Below are positions 1 to 8,709 of a stretch of DNA of 64,000 nt, piece after piece; the first letter of the stretch is position 1; the number at the start of each line of letters is the position of its first letter. The position numbers and the translations under genes are program-made. The notes below the pieces were generated by a model. It did no database searches, was not told where the DNA came from, and worked only from the letters and a program-made list of their open reading frames with translations. This DNA comes from Rhizophagus irregularis (lineage: Eukaryota > Glomeromycota > Glomeromycetes > Glomerales > Glomeraceae), in contig NC_089443.1 in assembly GCF_026210795.1 (NCBI RefSeq), positions 3,100,001 through 3,164,000 on the forward strand. Reading direction: 5' to 3'.

Positions 1-18
1 CTTTTCGGTAAAGTTTTC

Positions 19-543
19 TCAGCATACGGCAATGTCAGCATTCCCCTTTGCAAGTATAATGGATGGAAAACTTTCATTACAGGTAGAGCAAAGACTATGT
101 TTAAGTTTATCAACCTTGTTACGAAATTTCTTTAAGAGATTTCGTTCGAATTCGCTTAGATTATCAATGGGAATCGTGCTATCATGTGTATCCGTGCCAC
201 TGTGGGCTTGACCAGGTATTTGCTGCGGATGCTGCAGATGTGAATGCTGTAAATTGTCTCTTTGAGAATTCAAGTTTTGATTTATTGTATCTTGATTTTG
301 GGGTGAGTTCATCAGATAAGTTCTTCGCTCACGATAACTATTTAGACGTTTTTCCCGTTGTTCATCCGTTTCCACAGCCAACTTCGCGCATTTTCGTCCA
401 GATTTGTCGCGTGCAAGCGCGCCTTCTCTCTCAACGCTTTCATTCGCTCTTTTTCGCTGCCTGCTTTCACGTTGCTTTGCAAGACGAGTTTCACGCTGAC
501 TAGGAGTTTCATTCTCTCTAGCTTTACGCTTTCGAAGAGTGTC
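19..543 (-). pseudogene. Helitron-associated N-terminal repeat protein, fragment
   Basis: The minus frame is open from the TGA at 544-546 down to a TGA at 19-21. It encodes a very basic, repeated 'NE(S/T)..QR..R' pattern (for example ENETPSQRETRLAKQR, then RANESVERE, then TDEQREKRLNSYRERR). Later it has SLCSTCNESFPSI, a Cys-x2-Cys-x-E pattern seen ahead of the replication-helicase region of Helitron proteins. There is no in-frame ATG; the only start is a TTG at 381, so the 5' end is missing or decayed. Just after the Cys motif the frame ends, while another frame continues, so the copy is also frameshifted. I infer a truncated Helitron relic rather than an expressed gene. The family assignment rests on pattern memory, not on a search. 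Confidence 0.5.
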
Positions 544-546
544 TCA

Positions 547-1140
547 ACTTATGAATTTATTATTCATTATATTTATTCGAAAAATTCTATAGTGGCTTGT
601 GTGCGGCTTTTGTTAATAGAACATCGCACAATGTGATCAACATTTTAATTACTTATTTTAATCTTAATGTTACTTTTTAGAACAAAATTGTATTAGTAAC
701 ATGTATAATTATTTTTTTTTATCACGTGAAAATATTTAAACCGCAATTTATTTATTATATTTATTATTACAATTACAATTATTACTAATGATTACAATTA
801 TTAAAATTAATATTTTTTTTCTTATTTTAAGAAATCCAACTAAGTCCAAATACTTTTAACTTAAACGATAAAGAGTATAATATTTAGCGCTCCGGACTCT
901 TAACGGTTTCCGTTTCCTAGTATTGTATTAGAAATTGTAAAACCTGGAAGAGCCTAAAGACCTAAAAAAATGTACTAAAAAAAAAACAAGGGGGAAGGAA
1001 GAAATGAAAAAAATAATATAAACATATGGTGAAACTATAAATATTAGTCAGCCCAATCAAATTTATCACATGATAGGGTGAATCTATATATTAAAAAACA
1101 CTGCAATCACGTGGGCGTTATGTTTAGATTAACCATATAA
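547..1140. other. AT-rich intergenic DNA without recognisable gene
   Basis: This stretch is AT-rich with several homopolymer runs and short Trp/Cys-poor frames. I see no coding signature, RNA gene or inverted repeat in it. Confidence 0.6.
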
Positions 1141-1144
1141 CACA

Positions 1145-2235
1145 GGTCGAACAGATGTCATTGTCGCAAAATTTGCCTGGAATTTTTCTGGCAAATTGAG
1201 AATTATCCTGGTAAATTGGGGTAAATTGTGTTACAATTTTGGGATAATGGAGGACTTACAATTTGGCAAATTTTGTCAAAATGGCGGAATTCCTACAGAA
1301 TTCCTAATTCAAATGTTGAGAAATTTTTCAGTAAATTATCATTAATTGTGGGAAATTTTAGGTAAATTTTTAGTAATTTTATGTAAATTGTAGTGAATTT
1401 AGTCAAATTTTTAGTAATTTTATGTAAACGTAATGTGAATTTAGTCAAATTTTTAGTAATTTTATGTAAACGTAATGCAAATTGTGGTGAATTTATCAAA
1501 TTTTTAGTAATTTTATGTAAACGTATTGTAAATTGTGTAAATTTTAGGCAAATTTTTAGTAATTTTATGTAAACGTAATGCAAATTGTAGTGAATTTATC
1601 AAATTTTTAGTAATTTTACGTAAACGTAATGCAAATTGTGGTGAATTTAGTCAAATTTTTAGTAATTTTATGTAAACGTATTGTAAATTGGAGTGTTTTA
1701 AAAGGCAAATTTTTAGTAATTTTATGTAAACGTAATGCAAATTGTAGTGAATTTAGTCAAATTTTTAGTAATTTTATGTAAACGTAATGCAAATTGTGGT
1801 GAATTTAGTCAAATTTTTAGTAATTTTATGCAAAAGTAATGCAAATTGTGGTAAATTGTAGTGTATTTTTAGTAATGTTATATAAATTGTTGAAAATTTA
1901 GGTGAATTTTTCAGCAATGTTGTGCAAACGTAATACAAATTGTGGAAAATTGTGGTAAATTTTGCATTTTTTCGGTAAATATTAGCTAAACTTTTGATAA
2001 TTTAGTGAAATTTAGGATAATTTTGGACAATTGAGTGAAAAATGTTTTACTGATTTTGTACAATTGAGTGTAAACAGTATAAACGCAACATTTTCGGAGA
2101 CAATTTAGTGAAATTTTGCAATAATTTCGGACAATTGAGTGAAATTTTGCAATAATTTCGGACAATTGAGTTGAAATTTAGTAATAATTTTAAACAATTT
2201 AGTGCAAATACCATGACAATTTAAAACACTGGTTT
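1145..2235. repeat. AT-rich minisatellite, core unit about 52 bp
   Basis: About nine copies of a unit containing 'AATTTTTAGTAATTTTATG' followed by 'TAAACGTAATGCAAATTG' lie between 1330 and 1870. Unit length varies around 43-62 bp because of small indels. On either side the pattern decays into shorter phrases such as 'GACAATTGAGTGAAATTTTG'. Open frames on the minus strand here are repeat artefacts. No splice-like boundaries or hairpins were seen, which distinguishes this block from the next array. Confidence 0.8.
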
Positions 2236-2324
2236 AATAATTTTACATAATTTATTACAATATTATTTATTAACAAATGCACAATTATTATTTAACGATG
2301 AGAATCTATATTAATCTATATTCA

Positions 2325-4378
2325 TCAGATATCCAATGATCCATGGGTAATCCGCACATCTAATTCATTCATGTATCTCCGATGCCAAAGTAGAAGCTGG
2401 TGAAAACCTACAAAAAAGAAAGTAAAGAAACGATAGTTAACGTTTCTTAAAAAAAAATTAATAAAAATTAAGTTTCACAACCAATGTTGCGAAACTCACC
2501 GGTTCATTTTGATTTCCATTATCCAAATGTCCGGAACCTACAAAAAGTAAAAAAAAACGTTAGGTAATGTTTCTTTTAAAAAAAAAGAACAAAAATTAAG
2601 TTTCGCAATGTAACATTGCAAAACTTACCGGTCGTTTCATTCATTCTAACATCCGGAACCTACAAAAAGTAAAAAAGAAACGTTAATATAAACGTTTCTT
2701 TTAAAAAAAGAGTAAAAATTAAGTTTCGCAACACAATGTTGCGAAACTTACCGGTCGTTTCATTCATTCTAACATCCGGAACCTACAAAAGTAAAAAAAA
2801 CGTTAGGTAATGTTTCTTTTAAAAAAAAGAACAAAAATTAAGTTTCGCAATGTAACATTGCGAAACTTACCGGTAGTTTCATTCATTCTAACATCCGGAA
2901 CCTACAAAAAGTAAAAAAGAAACGTTAATATAAACGTTTCTTTTAAAAAAAAAGAGTAAAAATTAAGTTTCGCAACACAATGTTGCGAAACTTACCGGTC
3001 GTTTCATTCATTCTAACATCCGGAACCTACAAAAAGTAAAAAAAAACGTTAGGTAATGTTTCTTTTAAAAAAAAAGAACAAAAATTAAGTTTCGCAATGT
3101 AACATTGCGAAACTTACCGGTCGTTTCATTCATTCTAACATCCGGAACCTACAAAAGTAAAAAAGAACGTTAGTTAACGCTTTTAATAAAAAAACAAAAA
3201 TTAAGTTTCACAATGTAACATTGTTGGAAACTTACCGGTCGTTTGTCATTCATTCTAACGTCCGGAACCTACAAAGTAAAAAGAAACGTTAACATAAACG
3301 TTTCTTTTAAAAAAAAAAGAGTAAAAATTAAGTTTCGCAACACAATGTTGCGAAACTTACCGGTTCGTTTCGAAGTTCATTATCCAAACGTCCGGAATCT
3401 ACAAAAATTAAAAGAAAGAAACGTTTAGTATCGTTTCTTTAAAAAAAATAATTAAAAAAATAAGTTTCGCAATACAATATTGCGAAACTCACCGGTTCGT
3501 TTCGATTTCTATTATCCAAACGTCCGGAACCTACAAAAAGTAAAAGAAACGTACGTTAGTATCGTTTCTTTAAAAAAAAAACATAATTAAAATTAAGTTT
3601 CGCAACAATTGTTGCGAAACTTACCGGTTCGTTTCGAGTTTCAAACGTCCGAACCTACAAAAAAAGAAAGAAACGTTAGTTAACGTTTCTTTAATAAAAA
3701 AAATCAATAAATTAAGTTTCGCAACGATTCGTGTGAAAACTCACCGGCTCGTTTCATCCAAACGTCCGGAACCTACAAAAAGAAGGAAAGAAACGTTAGT
3801 TAACGTTTCTTTTAATAAAAAAAAAAATTTAACAAAAAAAGAAAATATTACCTTTCTTCCAAAGTCCGGGTCGTAATTTCGTCCGGCGTTCCTACAAAAA
3901 GAAGAAAGGAAACGTTAGAAACGTTTCCTAAAAGAAATTAAAAAAAGTAAGTTTCGAACACGAAACTTACCATTTCACTTTCCGAAGTTGAAGACCTACA
4001 CAAAAGAAAAATAGGAAACGTTAGAAACGTTTCCTTACAAAAAAGAATTAAAAAAAATTTTTTTAAAAAAGTTTCGAAGCGAACGCTTCGAAACTTACCA
4101 TTTTCGTTTCCTCGTTTCCTAAGTCAAAAATACCGAAAGACCTAAAAAAAAAAATAAAGGATCGTTAAAAACGATCCTTATAAAAGCAAAAAAAAAAAAT
4201 TTATTTTTAAAGTTTCGAAGCGAAACGCTTCGAAACTTACCATAATTTCAGTAGTCAAAACATCGAAAATCCTACAAAAAAGAAAGAAAGGAAACGTTAG
4301 AAACGTTTCCTTACAACAAAGAATTAAAAAAAAATTTAAATTTAAAAAGTTTCGAAGCGTTTCGCTTCGAAACTTACC
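2325..4378 (-). repeat. Tandem micro-exon/hairpin-intron-like array (16 introns, 15 micro-exons)
   Basis: Read on the minus strand, units of about 80-145 bp (about 122 bp in the most regular part) repeat. Each has a short conserved block flanked by a U-rich ...TAG acceptor and a GTRAG donor. Micro-exons from 5' to 3': 4241-4271, 4099-4141, 3971-3995, 3852-3891, 3745-3772, 3625-3654, 3493-3530, 3361-3398, 3236-3268, 3118-3148, 2996-3026, 2871-2901, 2752-2782, 2629-2659, 2500-2537. A terminal exon runs 2407-2325. Donors are 12 GTAAG, 3 GTGAG and 1 GTAAT. Acceptors are 15 GTAG and 1 TTAG. Typical micro-exons start GTTCCGGA and read VPDVRMNETT in one frame. The terminal exon has a 26-codon frame (RRYMNELDVRITHGSLDI, then TGA). 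Nearly every putative intron has two inverted repeats, one on the donor and one before the acceptor. No single frame passes through all exons, so coding is unproven. It could be an alternatively spliced gene, a noncoding transcript or a hairpin satellite. Confidence 0.7.
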
Positions 4379-4385
4379 TTTGTTT

Positions 4386-4662
4386 TTCTGAAAGACGGTT
4401 CCGGGAAGGGGAAAGGAATGGGAAGGAGTGGGAGAAAAGGGAAGGGAAGGGCGGAGGGCGAGGGAAGGGGAGGGAAGAGAGAGGAAAGAGGGAAAGAGGA
4501 AGGATGAGAGAGAGAAGGGGAAGGGCGAGAGAAAAAAGAGGGAAGGGGAAGGTGGGGAAAGAAAGAAAGAGGGAAAGGTAAGGTCAGAAAAAGAAAAGAG
4601 GAAGGCGAAAGAAAGAAAGGGAGAAGGGTAAGGGCGAAAGAAAGAAGAGGTAAAGGCCGTGA
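4386..4662. repeat. Purine-rich tract (pyrimidine-rich on the minus strand)
   Basis: About 280 bp on the plus strand consist almost only of A and G, mostly GGGAAGG and GAAAG phrases. It lies immediately upstream (minus sense) of the first donor of the micro-exon array. On the minus strand it ends in TCTTTCAG, so it could act as a very long polypyrimidine tract before a 10-nt exon. Long open frames on both strands here are low-complexity artefacts. It could also form triplex DNA. Confidence 0.75.
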
Positions 4663-4667
4663 GAAAA

Positions 4668-4769
4668 AAAATTAAGCTTTTGCTAAAAAAGCTTAATTTT
4701 TTTTTTTTCGTTATACCGCAGCTGAAGCTGCGGTAATTATTAAGTAATATCACGTGATGCACGTGATAT
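4668..4769. other. Three successive palindromes
   Basis: Three inverted repeats follow one another: AAATTAAGCTTTT with its complement (4668-4700), ACCGCAGC/GCTGCGGT with a 4-nt loop (4715-4734), and ATATCACGTG/CACGTGATAT with a 3-nt loop (4747-4769). The last contains two CACGTG boxes. On the minus strand they lie upstream of the pyrimidine tract and the micro-exon array, so they may be promoter-proximal. That role is inference only. Confidence 0.6.
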
Positions 4770-5180
4770 ATAATTTTATATAAATAGGGGCTTTCCCCCC
4801 GCCCCGGAATTTTTTTTTTATTTTAATAATTTTAAATAGATGTATATATATGCTTATATATATATATATATATATCTATTAACTAATACTTTACGAAAAG
4901 CCCCTCCTCTGTAAACAGGTAGAGGCCATAAAGTACCTATAGGGGAGAGCCATTGCTGCTCCCTCCGCCTGTTTATAGTGATAAAAAGAGGGAGTCTTCA
5001 GTAGTAAGGTTTAGTACTAAATTAAACATCACAACACATCGTGTTGATACATTGTTTATATTAACAATGTGATTTAATGTTAAATAATTCATTTAGAATA
5101 TAAATATTATAAATTTAATAATGTTTGTAATTTACAAATAAATAAAAATAAAAATTAACAATTTTAATGTAATTAAGTGT
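4770..5180. other. Intergenic block with GC-rich inverted segments
   Basis: A GC-richer piece (4785-4805) holds AGGGGCTTT. Its complement AAAGCCCCT recurs near 4897, with a (TA)n microsatellite at about 4854-4876 between them. From 4900 to 5000 there are further small inverted repeats (CCTCT/AGAGG, CCTGTTTA/TAAACAGG). It has no tRNA or rRNA signature. The rest is plain AT-rich DNA. Confidence 0.4.
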
Positions 5181-5184
5181 AATG

Positions 5185-6180
5185 CTACATTATCCAGTGT
5201 AATTGTAGTATTTTTTTTGTGTTTTTTAGCGCAATTCCACGTTTTTTAGTGCAATTCCGCATTTTTTAGTGCAATTCCACATTTTCTAGCATAATGTTAC
5301 ATTTTCCAGTATAACGCAAAATTTTCTAAAAAATATAATAATTGTGGTACTTTTTAGTGTAATGCTACATTGTCTAGTGTAATTGTGGTATTTTTTAGTG
5401 CAATGCCGCATAATTTAGTATAGTGTTACATTTTTTAGTATAATTTAATTTAATGTGGAATTTTCCAAAAAATGTGATAATTGCGACGCTTTTTAGTGTA
5501 ACTTTGGTGAAATGCTACATTTTCCAGTGTAATGCCATATTATTGAGCATTTTCAAAAAAAAAATGTAACATTTTAACATTCTGACAAAAGTGAAACATT
5601 TGACCAAAAAAACATAAAATTTGCTGAAAATATGCAACATTTCGACAAAAAAATATAGAATTTTCATAAAAAAATGCACCATTTGCTAGGAAATCGGAAT
5701 ACTTTGACAAAATTTGATTTTAATTGACAATGTTATAACAATTTTATGAAATGTTGTTACAATGATATCACATTGGAGATAAAATGTGGCATTTTCATAA
5801 AAATGCACCATTTGCAAGAAAATTGGAACATTTGACAAAAAAAAAGCAAAATTTAATTTTGATTGACAATGTTATAACAATTTTATGAAATGTTATTACA
5901 TTTGACAAAATGTGGAATTTTCATAAAAATGCACCATTTGGCAAGCAAAATTGGAACGCATTTGACAAAAAAAACGCAAAATTTGATTTAATTCGACAAT
6001 GTTATAACAATGTTACGAAACGTTACATTTGAGATATAATGTAGCATTTTCCCAAATTTTCATAAAATTTATAAAATTTGCTAAATCGGACAATGTTGTA
6101 ACAATGCTATTCCAAAAAATTGCTCAGCGTAATGCAGCATTTTCTACAATTTCCCACCATTTTCCAGGAAAATGGGGAAT
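5185..6180. repeat. Degenerate AT-rich tandem repeats, two unit types
   Basis: From about 5185 to 5560 a 20-25-bp phrase, TTTTTAGTGCAATTCCGCA and variants, repeats. From about 5670 to 6050 roughly three copies of a unit near 125 bp follow. It contains GACAATGTTATAACAATTTT and TTTTCATAAAAATGCACCAT. Copies are diverged, so this is an old array. No gene was found. Confidence 0.7.
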
Positions 6181-6189
6181 TTGCATTTT

Positions 6190-6490
6190 TTGAATTTTGG
6201 ACAATGGTGCTCCTTCGACCTGTGTAAATAAGTCATTTGAATTGTGTAACCTACTCCTATTCGTCGCCAATGTTACACAAGAACAAAAAAGGAAATTTTA
6301 TTTCTGGCAAAAAACTGAAATTTTGAATTACGCAGGATTCCATAAAAGGAAATTGTCAGTTACACAAATTTCCAAAAAAGGAAATTTTATCTTCTGTTAC
6401 TTTTCAGAGAAATTAAAAAAATTGTGTTGCTCAAATTTCCAAAAAAGGAAATTCTTTGCAGATCTTTTAATTCTGGCCGGAATTACATAT
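6190..6490. repeat. Dispersed-motif block with TTTCCAAAAAAGGAAA palindromes
   Basis: The short palindrome TTTCCAAAAAAGGAAATT occurs twice (near 6370 and 6430), with related pieces near 6290 and 6345. The first follows TTACACAA. Similar pieces recur at about 57470 and twice near 60750-60830. The open frame through this block (6197-6493) looks like a by-product of the repeats rather than a gene. Confidence 0.45.
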
Positions 6491-6499
6491 TAACTGTTG

Positions 6500-6888
6500 T
6501 CGTAGACAACAGGTGAACACTAGTAATATATAAAATTTACTAGTAGGTTAAATCATCCAGATTAAATCATCCCGGGTTAAAATAAGTCTTATACTATTAA
6601 ATAAATCAAATAAATCAAGAAAATTAAAAAAATCAAGGGATTATAAAATAATTTTCATAAATTTACTGCACTATATTTTTTATTTTAACAGTTAATATGA
6701 AAAAATATATACATTACTTATATAAAATCCATTACAAATTACATGTTATTACTTAATTTTATGATTTATCATATTTATATGATTATTATATCAATTTATT
6801 ACTAATCAAATAAACTTTTTTTCACAAAATTTTTTTTAACTTTTCTTTTTTTTAAAAAAATTCTCTTTTGAAAGTTTTAATACAATTA
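6500..6888. other. AT-rich intergenic DNA without recognisable gene
   Basis: The sequence is AT-rich with short homopolymers. I see no ORF, RNA gene or repeat structure that can be supported. Confidence 0.5.
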
Positions 6889-6891
6889 CAT

Positions 6892-8379
6892 CCCTATGAA
6901 CTTAAAATATACTTAAAATTTTATTAAAATATACTTAAAATAAGTATCAATTTTAATTCGTGATATATTTATAATATACTTAAAATATGCCTAAAATACT
7001 CCTAAAATATACTTTTAATATACTTGTTTTTACTCAAGTACTTAAATTATACTTAAAGTATACTTAAACTAAAATTTAAGTATAATATAAGTGTATCTTT
7101 TACATGTTTAAAATATTCTTAAAATGTACTTAAAATTCAATTTAAGTATATTTTAAGTATATAAAAAATACATTTATATTGTACTTAAATTTTAATTTAA
7201 GCATATTTTAAGAATATTTTAAACATGTAAAAAATACACTTATATTGTATTTAAATTTTAGTTTAAGTATACTTTAAGTATAATTTAAGTATTTGGGCAA
7301 AAAACAAATACAGTCAACTCTCTTTATAGTCACACATTTGGGACAGTCCATATTTGGTGATTATACTATATAAAAAATTTCTTATATTAGTATATCATAA
7401 TTCTGGCCAAAAATTAACATAATTTTGGCTAAAATTATACTCAAAACTTTATTGTATCGTAACTCCGCCAATATTAATCGTAGAGAGAAGATCATACCGC
7501 CATTTGATTTGTCTTGATGAGACGGTTCCAATGGTATAAAATACATCGAAATCCAATCACTAGATTAATTTCCAAAATTAAAAAAATATTAATGGTTTTT
7601 GTGTAATAACTCTGCCAATATTGATCCTAGAGAGACGATCTTACTACCATTCGATTCGTCTTGATGTGACGAATCTAATGGTATAAAATACATCAAATCC
7701 AATCACTAGATCAATTTCCAAAATTAAAAAAATATTAAATGGTTTTTAAGTAGTAACTCCGTCAATATTGATCACAGAGAGATAAGCTTACCACCATTTG
7801 ATTCGTCTTGATGAGGCGATTCCAACGAGCTATTAATCGTCTTTTTACAATCAATTGGTACTGAGAAATTTAGCAAAATGTTAAATGGCGCAGTAAACGT
7901 AAATCAAGAAATATAATAATGCTGATGCTTACCATTTTGTTGAATAACTCATCAGCTAGTTATCGAAAAGGATAAAACTACTACCATTCGATTCGTCTCA
8001 GTGAGACGATTCTAACAAGCTATAATACATCTTTGTACGATTATTAGATGCCAAGTTATTTAATATATTCTTTATATAACTGTAATTATAAACGGTTCTT
8101 TTTAATATAAGATTTTTGAGGATAGGTGTGATAGTGACTATAGATAGATTGTGACTATATAGAATTGAACATTCAACTGGTGTGACTATATAGTAGAATG
8201 TGACTATAACAGGAGTGACTATAAAGGGAGTTGACTGTACATTAAAAATATATTTTAAAAGTATTTTCAGCATATTTTAAGTATATTATAAGTATATCAT
8301 GAATTAAAATTGATACTTATTTTAAGTATATTTTAATAAAATTTTAAGTATATTTTAAGTACAAAAACTTTTCATAGGG
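6892..8379. mobile_element. Foldback element with long terminal inverted repeats, host of a nested MITE
   Basis: The left arm (6892-7030, starting CCCTATGAA) matches the reverse complement of the right arm (about 8245-8379, ending TTCATAGGG) over about 130 bp. Between them, 7033-7300 is itself a large inverted repeat. CAT flanks both ends (6889-6891 and 8380-8382), a possible 3-bp target duplication. The middle is split by the MITE at 7311-8237. Without that insertion the element is about 560 bp and almost wholly self-complementary. There is no coding capacity. Confidence 0.7.
7311..8237. mobile_element. TA-target MITE, family 1, copy 1 (pogo/mariner type)
   Basis: It begins CAGTCAACTCTCTTTATAG and ends with the inverted counterpart ...CTATAAAGGGAGTTGACTG, flanked by TA on both sides. 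Inside, a unit of about 130 bp with CCATTCGATTCGTC...GACGATTCTAATGG hairpins is repeated three to four times. Open frames on the minus strand are not protein-like. The ends resemble those of pogo/Tigger-type non-autonomous elements. The source transposase is not identified. Confidence 0.85.
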
Positions 8380-8519
8380 CATCTAAAACATATTTGTTTA
8401 AATTATCTATTAATTACAATGAGTTTATTATTAAATAATACAGAATCATCCTTTAATTAAATGACTTTTTTATATAAGTATCTCATTTTTATTATATTAA
8501 AATCTGTATAATAAAGATT
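8380..8519. other. Short AT-rich spacer
   Basis: This plain AT-rich DNA lies between the foldback element and the LINE. Its last bases (8520 onward) form the left target duplication of the LINE. Confidence 0.5.
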
Positions 8520-8709
8520 AATTATATTTTTATTGAAGGGGACTCTTTCCGGAATTATTGTGTACAATATTTCTCGGCAGAAAAATACCATAGGGTATAT
8601 TACAAAGAGATAGAAAATATTTTATTTTATTTTATTTTAATTTTATTACTGTTATTGTTACTACTAACTACTAACTGTTTATACATCAGCATTTAACATT
8701 ACTAACAAC

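Noticed and set aside
1293-1583. 96-codon frame of HKITKNL repeats
   Set aside because: It is a direct translation of the 52-bp minisatellite with no start context.
3243-3428. 61-codon plus-strand frame within the array
   Set aside because: It spans hairpin units and homopolymers and is not kept in neighbouring units.
4178-4762. 194-codon minus-strand frame rich in S, F, P and L
   Set aside because: It is a by-product of the pyrimidine-rich tract and runs into a putative intron of the micro-exon array; composition is not protein-like.
4900-5000. Possible tRNA or small structured RNA
   Set aside because: Short inverted repeats exist, but no cloverleaf, conserved T-loop or known RNA motif can be built.
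7998-8273. 91-codon minus frame at the MITE end
   Set aside because: It translates terminal repeats of a non-coding MITE; the same frame is broken in sister copies.
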